64,000 bases of DNA from Tipula vernalis (taxonomy: Eukaryota; Arthropoda; Insecta; Diptera; Tipulidae), in the NCBI GenBank assembly GCA_958295665.1, contig OY282558.1, positions 28,851,045-28,915,044 on the forward strand. Reading direction: 5' to 3'. The translations under genes were made by a program, and so were the position numbers. The stretch's first letter is position 1. Each line of letters opens with the position of its first letter. Under the pieces are notes generated by a model. That model was given only the letters and a program-made list of their open reading frames with translations, was not told the DNA's origin and ran no database searches. Shown here in pieces: positions 24,801 to 37,050 of the stretch.

Positions 24801-25444
24801 ATTCCGGTCACTTTTTTTACATCAGCACAAGAAATTTCGTGCCGTGCACTAATGAGGTCGACTGACTTAACCAACAGAAGAAACAAACTGGTTGACAGAT
24901 CACGCTCAAAGTTGGCATCATAATGAAAGACAGTCCAACCAATCTAGACAAAAAAAAATGTTAACCCCTTCAGCGCGGGCATTATAAATTAACAATTCTT
25001 GACGAAAGTGAAATTTTTTTAAAAATGTTTACTACATTTTTAAACTATCTATGTATTAGTAAAAATTAACTCCTGCGTTATACGGAAAATGAACTTTATA
25101 AATGTTAATTCATTTAAAAAGTTTACTAAGCATAATTAATTATTTTAGCTCAACAAAAATTTAAAGTAATTTAATCAATAAATAGCAAACTGATTTATTT
25201 TGTTTGGTTGTGTTTTGTTTGCCAAATTGTTACGCGAATCTAATATGAAATGGATAATATTTCTTTTCAAAACAATTAGCAAATAAGAAACGATCTGCAA
25301 AGTAAAGACATTAATTACAAAAATAAAGATAATAAAAGAAGTAACAAACATAAAATTACAAGCTTAATATTTAGTATGAGTAATTAAAAAAACAAAGAAA
25401 AATATTTGTCATAATTCATTACTAACAAACATCTATAGGTTAAA
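24801..25444. other. AT-rich DNA, nothing recognised
   Basis: No gene or repeat recognised beyond the decaying upstream end of the mariner fragment (to about 24960). Confidence 0.35.
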
Positions 25445-25593
25445 CAAAAATATTCTCTGATCCTAGAGTTCTTGCCAATTGATCACATACATAATGAAGT
25501 AACTAGAAGCTATCCCCCAATATCAAAAAAATACCTCCCCTATTTTTGCGGATCGTCAGGGGCTTACACCTTCATTTGGTAGCATATCGTTCT
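25445..25593 (-). repeat. Inverted copy of the 169-bp repeat unit
   Basis: The reverse complement of this stretch matches the tandem units at 29370-29790, including CCCCTGACGATCCGCAAAAA, GGAGGTATTTTT, TAGCTTCTAG and CAATTGGCAA. Its last 21 bases (25573-25593) are the left target-site duplication of the element that follows. Confidence 0.85.
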
Positions 25594-28500
25594 GATTGAT
25601 TGATTGCGATGTACGATCAAGCATTAAGCAAGTCTCCCGTATTATAAATGCGAATACCACACCACTATACCCATGTTGCAACACGACACCATAACTCTCC
25701 CTCACCAAGGAAATATGTACCATCACACTCAGTTTTTCATGAAGCCAAACATAGCAATATTTCACCCCGTAAAGAAAGGCGCCACATCGATAACCACATA
25801 AGTCTAATAGTTGTGATATCCGCCCCTGGCCAGGCAGCCGTCGTACACCTTTTTACATATAACAAAATCGAGGGATGGGAAAGGAATGTTAGCAACAAAT
25901 ACTCAACCCGGTTCCAGACACCTAAGTAGTTGATAGTTAGTAAATTTGTTAGTAATATATTTTTTTTTTTTTTTAGTAATTTATTTAGCACAAGACAATA
26001 CAATTTGAAGTTCATTTACTGCTCCAACTCCTGTAAGGTTGTTTCAGGTTCTTCAAAAAATTCCTAAATTTAAAATATGCATTAACTCTTTATAATAACT
26101 ATTTTAAAATTAATTAAGTATAAATTTGATTCTCTGAAATAAATTATAGATTAATCCCTATGTACCACAAATAAATAACCATTAATAGTTTGACAATCAT
26201 TCAACCAACTACCATCGGGCCATCGTGCTGTCATCTCAGCCATTGTCATCTTGGTCGAGTTTCTCAGGAGTGTTCTAAACTAAAACCATTTTAACTAACC
26301 AATATAAATACTAATATATAATACAATACCAACACCCACTTCAATACCAATACCAACCTCAACCATAATATTAAGACATATGAATAATTCAACATCAACA
26401 ATAAAAATTCTAAGGGAATGTTTAAAAATTTTAAATTGCTAAGTTATAATTCAAATTCACAGCACTTGTTTCATTAGCTACCGTTCTCCTGTAGATAGTT
26501 AATTAATGGTTTACCTACTGTAACTAGATTCAAAAGTAAATGCTGAAATATGTATATTTTATATATTTAACCATACTATTAAATTAAACTAACCGACAAT
26601 TTCCTAAAGATCTTGCAAAAGGATATTAATAATGCTTAAATTACTTATTTATTTACTAAGTTAATAATGTTTAAATTAATTATTATATACTACGCGTTTA
26701 GTTAAGTACTACATGTACCTATATATGATATTCACTAATAAAACTCAAATAGAGTTTCCCAGGTTAGTCTGAAAACTAAATTGCTTTACTACTTAATTAA
26801 TAGAAATTAGCTTATATAAATTAGTAAGTACTAAATAAAATAACATAGATATCACAAGACAATACAATTTCTACGCTACATAGCTGCTGGATGCTTGGAG
26901 TTTCTGGGTGTTGAGCGAGACTTCACCAATATTTCTGTAGCTTGGAGGCGATCTAACAATTATATATAATTAAGTATAATTTATAACAACCACACCATCA
27001 GACAAAAATACCAATACAACTATGACACTTTGATATAATTAAATTCAGCAACCAAAAAGTGCTGAAACGTTTTCATCACTACCTCAAATATTCTTGCAAT
27101 GTAATGTAGTATACAATATCAAGTACCTCTTGCACTTACTGCATCCAAAGCTAAAAAATGTGACCCACAATTAAAGAAAAATACCCGTCAGACTATAAAA
27201 CAATTATCGGACCGTCACAACAAGGGAATCATGGCGTCATTGATCCATCGTCCGGCAAAAAATATCCGTGTGTCAATACCGGACTCGGTGATGTATCGTG
27301 AAACGGAAAAACGTTGCATACACATCTACGCACATCGTCACAGACACATCATTACAGTGTCGTGCAATGGAAAAGCGGTCAAACAATCAAAACATTGTGA
27401 ACCCCATCGTCCAATTTCAAAATTTTTTTACAATTTGTTATACAAAATCGCCCATTTCATGTAATTATTTACTTAATTAGTTCACGAAATCAATAAATTT
27501 TAATCAATGCTGAACCGAAAATGATAATAACGTTTAGTTCTACCCTTTTTTCAAAATTATAATCTTCCTTAAATAATTGTTGTAAGAACGAATTCATTTG
27601 AGAGGATCATTAATCATTATGCACAATATGAATACAAATCTTACACAAACACAATTCATCCATTTCATCCGCTGCTTTATTAGGAAGTGTACAGGAAACA
27701 AAATAAAAATAAAAAAAAAAACGGGTGGCGCAACGAAACTATTTCGATATCCTTTTTTTCTAAAAGGGTGGGTGTATGCAGCCCAGAGCACTGCTACCAT
27801 TGAGGCCTATTGTGCATTGCGTGGATATCCTTATTAAAGTTTCAGTCAATTATGTTACAAAACTGTAATACCTCCCGCTGTAATGTAATTTGTCATCGAA
27901 TAAACTTTAAAAAATCATAAAACCTAAACTCCAGCACTACATAACCTCAAAACAAAACAAAAAATCAAAAAAATCACTTACCTTATATTTACCTCTTTGC
28001 CATCTTTCAGACAGGCCATACGCCAATTCAACACCATAAAATTCATATCGCTTGAATTCCACCCGAATATCATATCATCCTTGCATTCGATTAAATTCCG
28101 GTCGCACATAAATTAAATGTATTGGTAATTTTATCGAATCGAGACATTTTCATATTTTCACACTGACAACTTTTCTCACTAAACACTAATCCACTAAAAT
28201 AATCACTTCGACACGAATTTTATAATTTTATATCGAATTTAGTTAATTCGCGGCTTTTTTTACGAAAATTTTGTGTAAAACAAGAAAAAAGAAAATTGTA
28301 GGTTATATATGTTTTATTTATTTTGATTCAGAAAACGCACACCAAAATACATATCGAAATTATTTTATTTATTTCGCTAGCGATATAAGCGTAAAAGTCG
28401 TTAAATGATATTCCTTTAATTTTACTTTCAAAATAAAAACAATAATCTACTCCACACTACAGTAAAAATATACAAAATACCGTTCTGTATTATGATTACC

Positions 28501-29343
28501 TATGTACACATATCGCCACATACCGTCCAGCATCTAAGTGATACAGACGCACTCCAGTAATCTTGGAGTTAGATCTATGACCTTGCATAAAACTGTAGAC
28601 CGGATCGCGAAACTAGATTCCAGAATCATTATTATAAAAAAATTGTCATCCCAGTTTTTAAATGACACAAATGGATTTTGATAAAAATAGGGTTAGGGCC
28701 GTCACAATACAAAATAGCAGACCCAACTACAAAAAGACTAAAACGCGCTTGTAACACTCAAACACTGAGATGACGATATGTGTTTGGTTCTAACTACCCT
28801 TACCATAGTAAATCATATAATATAATAAAATAATAAATAAAATAAAATACAAAGAAACAATAAAATTTTACACAAATTCATAACACATATACATATGTAC
28901 ATAGACCAGTATATGTGTTATGAAAATACCTCAAACGATAACGGGATATTACCGTTGCGATTTTGTCGAACACAACTTTCATTGTATGAGTCAAAATAAA
29001 ATGATCAAAAATGGTCTACTATTAAATTCTAATTTTTGTAAAATTTTTTTTTTTTTTTAATTTTCACTGCACAACACTCAATTGAAGATCACTTTTATTT
29101 ATTTATTTAAAACACACCTAAGGCAAAAACTGCTTATTATAAAAACTACTTAATTGCCATGAGACACATTTGACACAAAGCTAATCATCACTCACACACT
29201 TTTATTATTTAATTATTATAATAATTAATAATTCATTTAATTTAATTAAATTAACACAATTTGCCACAAATTGAAACTTTTAATTTACCGAATTTACATC
29301 TACATAAAACAAAATTTCGTTCGATGGTTCATCGACGACCCTC
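25594..29343 (-). mobile_element. 3.75-kb element E2 flanked by a 21-bp target-site duplication
   Basis: Identical 21-bp direct repeats at 25573-25593 and 29344-29364 bracket this stretch. It starts with (GATT)n and shares its left end with element E1 (17456-21041), including the CCCCTGGCC and GACACCTA blocks and a motif near TTAGCACAAGACAATACAA at 25986, repeated in part at 26851. The shared part fades after about 26950; the remainder is not obviously similar to E1. Reading leftward, (AATC)n would be a 3' tail. No known enzyme was recognised. Confidence 0.7.
27978..28109 (-). other. Short open frame with strong splice donor inside element E2
   Basis: A minus-strand ATG at 28109 opens 43 codons beginning MCDRNLIECK and containing WRMACLKDGKE, ending at an AG|GTAAGT donor-like site near 27982. 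An overlapping upstream ATG starts another short frame. The look is that of a first exon with its leader, but no family is recognised and it may be chance. Confidence 0.2.
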
Positions 29344-29364
29344 CATTTGGTAGCATATCGTTCT

Positions 29365-29790
29365 AAACAAAAATTAAGTCAACAACAAATTATAAGCCCC
29401 TGACGATCCGCAAAAATAGTGGAGGTATTTTTTGATATTGGGATAGCTTCTAGATACTTTATGATGTAAGTGGCCAATTGGCAAAATCTCTAGGATTAGA
29501 TCCACAGAATTTTTTGTTTAACCAATTTTTGTTTAGAACGATATGGTACCAAATGGAGTTATAAGCCCCTGACGATCCGCAAAAATAGGGGAGGTATTTT
29601 TTGATATTGGCATAGCTTCTAGTTACTTCATGATGTAAGTGGCCAATTGGCAAAATCTCTAGGATTAGATCCACAGAATTTTTTGTTTAATCAATTTTTG
29701 TTTAGAACGATATGGTACCAAATGAACTTGTAAGCCTCTAATGATCCGCAAATATAAGGTAGGTATTTTTTGTTATTGGTATAGCTTCTG
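29365..29790 (+). repeat. Tandem array of a 169-bp repeat unit
   Basis: The anchor GATCCGCAAA recurs at 29405, 29574 and 29743 (period 169 bp), with about two and a half units decaying to the right. Neighbouring blocks TAAGTGGCCAATTGGCAAAA and AGAACGATATGGTACCAAAT recur in register. An inverted unit lies at 25445-25593; removing element E2 joins the two head to head. Confidence 0.92.
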
Positions 29791-30300
29791 TTTATGACAC
29801 TTTATGTATTGCGACATGTAAAATCCCTTAAATATGCTCTTGAGATAATAATTTACGTCTTACACAGGTAAGTTCACTAATACATCTACAATAAAAAATG
29901 TTTTGTAAATTCTTTATTAAAATTTTCTCGTTGCCCAACCGCAACGTGAAGTTTTTTGCGAAAAATTCTGCTAAATATTTTAGTAAGAAAATAAGCAAGT
30001 ACTTCCCAGACATCAATTCTTGTTACATTTTTGACCGAATGTATACCGAATGTTTTGGACCGAATGTACATATGTATACATGGAATGCAACAAGACGAAT
30101 CTTTCAACGAAGAAAGCAAGAAACTCCAGTCGAAGATCAAGAAAGAATTTTGAAAAGTGACGCATAGGGGCGAGTGTATACGGTGCATCAAAAATGCTAT
30201 GTGCTTCTATCTCCGAATGCTACTGCATGAAATTCGTGAACTAACATGTTTCACAGGTTTAAAAAAAATCGATGGATAAGCATGTCAAACATGAGAGATG
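29791..30300. other. Intergenic DNA, nothing recognised
   Basis: An open plus-strand frame at 29898-30167 has no recognised motif or splice context and is not called. Confidence 0.3.
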
Positions 30301-30592
30301 ATGTCGAAAAAAACTATTTAATCACAAAATTGGCACAAAGTTCTTAATATTTTGTGAACTTGTTGTGATTTTCCCACAATTTTTGAACTTGAAATTTCTC
30401 CAGGTGGTAATTTTTTGTACGATTTTACCAAATTTTTACGGCCATCACTGCCATCTATGTAATGTGCGAATTTCAAAGCTTTTATTTCAATTTTACCAGA
30501 ATGCTGTTGTTATGAATTTTTTTTTATATTTTGGTTTAATTGCTGTATAAATGGTACAATTCCATTATATTTCTGTGGCTTTTATCACAATT

Positions 30593-31058
30593 AATATTGA
30601 AACACAATTTTTTATTTTATTTTTATAATTTACGTATTATATTCTTTAATTTGTCGATGTATTTAAAATAATAAATAAACAACACATTAAAAAAATTTTT
30701 ACATTATGAAAATACACACAAAATTGTTATAGTTTTAACTTTCATTAATGTGACAATGATTTATTTAATTTCTTGGAATACGGGTTTCGGACGTTCGTCC
30801 TTCTTCAGTTCCTAATTGACTATTAACTCGTGAGTTTTTAGTCAATTAGGAACTGAAGAAGGACGAACGTCCGAAACCGGTATTCCAAGAAATTAAATAA
30901 CATTAATGAAAGTTAAAACTATAACAATTTTGTGTGTATTTTCATAATGTAAAAATTTTTTTAATGTGTTATTTATTTATTATTTTAAATACATCGACAA
31001 ATTAAAGAATATAATACGTAAATTATAAAAATAAAATAAAAAATTGTGTTTCAATATT
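30593..31058. repeat. Long inverted repeat 3 with Penelope-type hammerhead motifs
   Basis: Arms 30593-30822 and 30839-31058 (about 220-230 bp) are nearly perfect reverse complements around a 16-bp loop; the left arm carries a 9-bp extra block. Each arm holds a hammerhead-like core. Inverted or direct terminal repeats with hammerhead motifs are known for Penelope-like retroelements, which also insert with variable target duplications, so this may be an RT-less Penelope end structure. Confidence 0.9.
30849..30886 (+). ncRNA. Type I hammerhead-like motif with two-base-pair stem III
   Basis: Stem I GGAA (30849-30852) pairs with TTCC (30883-30886). CTGAAGA is at 30853-30859, followed by one extra A; stem II GGAC/GTCC is 30861-30872 with loop GAAC; GAAA is 30873-30876; stem III AC/GT has a two-base loop; cleavage would follow A at 30882. 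The mirror copy lies on the minus strand in the left arm (about 30779-30814). Such very short stem III forms are reported in Penelope-like elements and tend to act as dimers. The extra A after CTGAAGA lowers certainty. Confidence 0.55.
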
Positions 31059-31340
31059 TTGGTTTAAATAAATCAATTATTACAAGAAAATGAAAACGAT
31101 TTACTTAAATGACATTCATATATGTTGAAATTCAAACATTTACGAAAATATTTCAGAAATCATAATTCAGAATTTGTAACGTTTTCATTTAAAAATTTGT
31201 CTTAGGGAAAGAAGTGATTTGCCATATATTTTGTGTGTTTTACTATGAAAAGTTTGGTTTTTTCCTTGTTTCTAATTCCCTTATAAAAGCTTCGTTTTTC
31301 AGACTATGGCTTTGTATAAGTAATCAAGGTTGCTTTGCCT

Positions 31341-31976
31341 AAATTCGTTATGTAGGACTTGCAGATAAACAGGTGCTGTATTTATGTAACTAAAGAAGCA
31401 CATTCTACCGGTTTATTCTCCAGAAAAAACTCCTCAGACCACGACTCCTTCAGTTTTCGGTGGAAGTCTTGAAAGACATTCGTCGATGAGCCTGGCTTCT
31501 GGACTGTTTAAAGAGCTCGCAAGGCAGCTTTAACCAGTCTTCTTCTCACTAACCTTGATGAAATTCGTTTGCCCGTTGCTCGTTCAAGATCCCCACTTAT
31601 GTCCTATGATGATAGGCGTAAAAGTAAACTAAATGTTTGACCAATGTTTTTGCCCAGTACTTGCGGGTTTGTACCACCGTAATAAAACCAAAAAGCGGTC
31701 CAACAAATCATTAAGCCAAATATTAGCACAAAATAAAAACAAAATTATATACTTTATTCCAGTACTTCCACGCCTTTAAGCCTCCAAAGTACTTTGAATA
31801 TTTTGGCATTTTTTCGATTTTCCCCCCTAAATTGGACGTCAACTTTTTTTATATATTGGGTCTTAAATGTACATATTTAAAATGAAATAATAAGCTAATT
31901 GCTTCCAAATGTTTTGTAACCAAAACCCGAATTTGTCATAAAATATGTCTGACCAATTTTTTTTGCACAGCACTGT
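31341..31976 (-). mobile_element. Tc1-like transposon remnant
   Basis: The right end reads, on the minus strand, CAGTGCTGTGCAAAA from 31976 after a TA, a typical Tc1-type inverted terminus. Leftward, a minus-strand reading gives ATGKRISSRLVRRRLVKAAL (HTH-like region of Tc1 transposases) with later WSEEF. The other terminus and the DDE region are not seen. Confidence 0.5.
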
Positions 31977-34059
31977 ATATCGTTTATTTCAGTTCCTATT
32001 AAGATGTCACACTGAACAAAAATCTCAATTTAAAGAATTGCTCATTCTAATCCAATATAAGAATGAACACAAATCAATTTACTTCACGTGTTGTGACGTG
32101 CGAAAAATGCTAAACCAAATCAAGCTGAAGTTGTAATATTTGTATAAATATTTCATTTGCATATAAAATCGTATGTGTCGGTTAAACCACATGAAAAATT
32201 TTCAAAGAACATCCAATAATTTTTCTAGTGTTATATTTTTTCCATTTTCTTCTCCTAATATACAAGGAAAATTGCTGACGTATCTTAAATTCTATTTCAC
32301 GGCTGTCTGAACAATAAACATGATCATTTTTGTGATCTGTATTCTTATTTCATTCTGCTGGTTCGGTTATTGTAGTTTGTGTGCGGTAAGTTTATAGTTC
32401 GCAAATTGTTTTATGTAGAAATTGTATTTTTTTCCTTTTAGATTTTTTTGCTTTCGTCAAAACTAATTTACTGACGACCTCAAAGTAAATTTTTGCTATC
32501 TTCATTACCGAATGCGAGTTTCTCGTTTAACTAATATTTTCAATTTAAATGCATAATAAAATCAAAGTGTGAAATGATAAAATGAAAGCAAAACTTTATT
32601 ACATTTAAATTATCTGTGGAAGTTTTCCAATTTAATGCTTTTTTTTTTGTGAAACATGTTTTATTGAACAAAATTTTTAATTCAAATGTTAACAACTATA
32701 GAAACCGATTTTCTTCTTAAAGATTTTAGTTTTTTCCTTACTTGGAAGATTTTTTTTTCTCAACATAAAGAAAATTTACAGAAGAAAAAAAAAATTGTTT
32801 TTTGTATGCGATAATGGAAAACCAATGTACCCGACAAATTTTCAATTTTTTTTTGCCGAGATGAAAGAATACGAAAATGATAATATTATCGCAAAACTAA
32901 GTTTTTATTTCAATTTTGTAAAATATATAAAATGTAAAAATGTGCATAATATTTGTTCTGTCTATAGCTTTCCTAAACGGACATCAAACATTAAATTCGC
33001 TTTTCGAAAATATCATGAGTTATAAACAATGCAATACAATTAGAAAAAAATATAAAAAAATAAATTCAATTAAATAGAAACTCTCCAAACCGAGGAAAAA
33101 TCAGTCCATCACCACATGTCATAATCAAACCTTATTGATGAATTGATTTTATTTGAATTTTTTCCCGTTTCCTTACCTGTTATTTTTTTCTGCGCGTCGT
33201 ATGCATACCAGCATACATAAAAATCAAATCATCATTCATTGGAAGGAAAAACAACCTCGGGAAAATATTGTAATTGTGTTAAGGTATAAATTTAAGAATG
33301 GCTTTGTAAGAGAACATACACATGTATATGGAAGGGAAAGAGGAAGAAAAGCTGAATAATGTTTAAAATTTATAATATGGGATGAATGAAAAATATTGAA
33401 AGGAAGGGAAGGTTAAGCAAAAAATAAAAAACGAAGAGTGGAAATTTTTATTTGTTGGCTGGAAAATGGTTATCTTAAAACTAATACAAATCAAAAAATA
33501 TAGTTTGACTTTGAAACATAAAGCTTAAAAGTTAAGAATTTCGAATATTTAAAGGAAATAGTTATTTATGGTTCTAGTGAGCAAAACGAGATATTATCCA
33601 AGAAGGATAAGTTTGTGCCACGAAGCGATAGCCGAGACATTTTACTTTTTTTTACATAAGTAATAGTATATTATTAGGCGAGCATATAATGATAGCTGTT
33701 ACCGACAGGAGCCGATAGGCGAGTTTCGTAAATCATCTGAGTGAATAACAGCCATAATATGGGAGTAGAACAAGGTATCGTCTTGTCCACGACCGATAAA
33801 AAATTGTATTTTATTATCAAATCCTTTAAATAAACCTAAAATAATTTACGTCGACATTTTGACGTCTCAATTTAATAATAATGAAAATAGCAAGAGACTA
33901 CTAAATAAAATTTCAAAAATGAAATTTTTATTTGGTAGTAGTGAATAACGAAAGGAGGAACTACTAGATAAACTAGCAATGAATAATGGATATCATTATA
34001 ATTGAAGAAACAAACGTATAATGAGTGTATTATACGTTAGTCGTGGACAAAATAAAGTA
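31977..34059. other. AT-rich intergenic DNA, no gene recognised
   Basis: Short frames only. A 10-bp inverted pair (TGTCCACGAC near 33783 and GTCGTGGACA near 34041) could mark a small element, but this is weak. Confidence 0.35.
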
Positions 34060-34330
34060 TGGTAATCATGAAAATTTTCGACCTTGAGATTTTTAAACAT
34101 TTATCTATTTTGCGGTCCCCTGAGTCCGAAAAAGTGGGTTTCGAAATGGTGTCTGTCTGTCAGTCTGTGTCCTCTTTACAGCCCAGGTGGTTTAACAAAT
34201 CGAACAGAAACTTCTGATTTAAGCTTCTTTGATAAATTGGGAGGTCCCAGTGAATTTTACTACCAAATCGGCTAACCGGAAGTGGCCACTCCCTTGGTCC
34301 CGATTTAAAGAATTTTGTTTTGCAGTTCCT
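34060..34330 (+). repeat. Dispersed repeat R-C, copy 1
   Basis: Similar in order to 45560-45800: CTTGAGATTTTT, TTTCGAAGTGGTGT-like, CTGTCTGTC/GTCGGTCCG, GGTTTAAC, and GGAGGTCCC. Family unknown. Confidence 0.6.
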
Positions 34331-37050
34331 TTCAGAATGCGGAAACCGTTAAATAACACAAGGATTTTTGCAAATTAACTTGCTTAACTGTATTCTTTAT
34401 AAGTTTAGCTTAAGAAGTCAAATGTGGCCTAATTGATATTCAAAGATTGTGCCTTGTTATAGTTAAAGACATATCAGATATCATTTATGGAAAAATCAAT
34501 TTTTGTAAATACAACAAAATTAAACAACTAAATAAACCAAAAATAACTGCAGTTACAAAATTTCATTGTAATAAAATTTGCTTTTGTATTTAAGATTTTT
34601 GTGTGCATGTGTTGTTAAGAAAACGTATTACATTTTTATTCACTCCTAAAATTATTTGTTTGGTAATAACTGATCGGAATAATTTTTGATTAAACTTTCA
34701 TACTTTCTATACGGTGTTGCTGCACTCGATGTTATAGATAGAAAATGTAAATTTTTCCTATTTTTTTGGTTGGTTTGGTACATAAAATTTATGTTTTTTG
34801 TGTTGTAACACACAAAACTTTTCGTTATTTTTATGATTATTATGTAATAATTTTTATGAGAAAATTGATAATTTTGTTTTCCTATTTTATGATATGAACA
34901 GCAACAATAGCAAAACATAAAACAGAGAACGTAAATTCGAATAAAAAAAATCGGAAAAAAATTCATCAACATTTTTATTTGTTTGCAGAATATCAGCTTC
35001 GTTGTTTTATCTCACTTTACCGCCAAAGTTTTTGATGAAATTTGTTTGTTTTAGGATCTTCAACTTTTATTGTATCTTATCTCTTGTTTTGCCATTCTAT
35101 AAACATTGAGTGCGTGGTCGACAAGTTTAATGACGTCAACCCTTGTCTTGTTACAACCGTTAACCTCTCTAAATCTAGTGTAATCCAAATATACCGTTGT
35201 TGCTTTTTGGGGATAGTAAAAAGCTATGCAATAACAAACAATAGTATTTACAACCCTTAATTAAATTTAATAAGTTACACGAAATTAAATTAAACATATT
35301 TTAGAAAATAATTCAACATATTTGTTAAAACTACAAGGGCTTAGAATTTACTAAAAATTATAATAACTTTAAAAATTTAAATTCTCGCCAGTTTTCAATA
35401 AAGTTGACACCACTAGCACATGGTATTTGAACCACATATTTTACATTAATATGACGCGTCCGAAAATTAAATCATTTGAATGTTTTTCTTATAACCGATG
35501 ACCATTGTGTTCCTCTCTTGCTATCGCAAAAATTCTATTTATTTTGTAAGTCGCGGCAACCACTTTAGCAGATTGATCACCTGTGTATCAAAACGTAGCA
35601 AGTAGAATAAAACCTTTTTTGCTTTTTTTACATTTTTAAAAATCACAAGATGATTTATTCTTATTTTTCGTATAACTAGAATCCACTTAAACTAATAGTG
35701 GTAAATTTTCTTTCTTAACACACACACACAAATACACCAGCTAACTAACTTTAAACTTACACTTATAGAATAGAAAAACCAGATTGTAGACTGATTTATT
35801 ATTTCATAAAATATTTTTTTTTCTCTAACACCCCCCAATTGTCGGTTTTATTCACCAGCACAAACAACTGCTCTGCATCAATAAATCCGGAATGTATTAT
35901 AATGCTGACTGCTTTTCTTCGGTGTGTGTACGCTCCCAAAAATTCTTAACTTTTTTATTTAGATTCCAACCTATTATATACATAAGCATTTTAACGTAGA
36001 AGAAGAAGTTTTATTAAACTATAGAACAAAAAACGAAGAAGAAAACAGAAAGTTTTTCTTGGAAATTATTTTTTGTTTGCTGTGTGTCGTGGTTAATGCT
36101 GAAAAAAATACACGGAGTGATTGATTAGAATATTTTCATCTTCATCGTCTCTAATGAGATAATATAATTTTTTTTTTTTTATAACTTAACATTAAAAAAG
36201 GCTAATGAAAGCTAATCACTTGATTTTGATTTGATTTTTTATTTGCATTTGCTTAACCGAGAATTTTCAGTGTGATAACTAACTGGTTTGAAATAGACAT
36301 ATGTACACACATTTCGAATTAATTATTAATCCTCCGTTGTAGATTGGGAAAGATAAATTTCCCTCCTCCTTATTGGAACACAATTGAAAATTAAATTAAA
36401 AATTTATTCGATGCAATGCATACATAGTACAAGTATGTAGTGTGCTGCTTGTATGCTATGTTAACATGCATATTTTGTTATTAAACGCCGTCGACGACGA
36501 CGATGGAACGAATTGTTATCATAATTTTATCCTATTTTTCCATTTAAGTTGTACGTGTATACGAGTATATACAAAGTACATAAGAAAATTTATTGTTTTT
36601 CTATGCTAACTAACATATGAAATCTGAATACATAAGAATATCTTGATATTTTTGTAGAATAACATTTTAAACTGGTAACCCACCTACCAACTGCTTTACA
36701 TATTTATCTGTACATTTTTTCTTTAATAACAATTCATTGTTTGGTTTGTTAAGCCTTTATGTAAAGCATTTCTTTGTGATAATAACAACAGAGAAATGTC
36801 TTTGAAAGGTGTTAAAGATATTTGGAGTGCTTGGCACTGACCACGTTATATTGAATAGAGTAGTAGCGGATTTTTAAAATCCAGTAAATGTGACCCTTCA
36901 AAATACTAGCTCAATTTACTATTTTACCCAAATAAATTTAAGAGAGAAATTCGAAATATTCACGAGTCCACAAAAGCTACAAAATTACGAGATTTTATTG
37001 TTTCCAAAATTGATGGATAATAAAGCTTATTTTCAGAATGCCTTCTAGTA
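34331..37050. other. AT-rich intergenic DNA, no gene recognised
   Basis: No exon, RNA gene or transposon protein was recognised. The last two bases (37049-37050) are the TA target site of the mariner. Confidence 0.35.

Larger units (their letters stand above)
30301..31340. repeat. Dispersed repeat R-AB, copy B, interrupted by a hairpin insertion
   Basis: 30301-30539 and 31054-31340 together align with the uninterrupted copy at 13801-14320. The interruption, 30540-31053, is flanked by ATATTTTGGTTTAA at 30526-30539 and 31054-31067, a 14-bp duplication present once in copy A. Confidence 0.85.

Noticed and set aside
34652..34972. 106-codon minus-strand frame
   Set aside because: Low-complexity Asn/Lys/Tyr/Phe-rich translation expected by chance in AT-rich DNA; no splice or start context.
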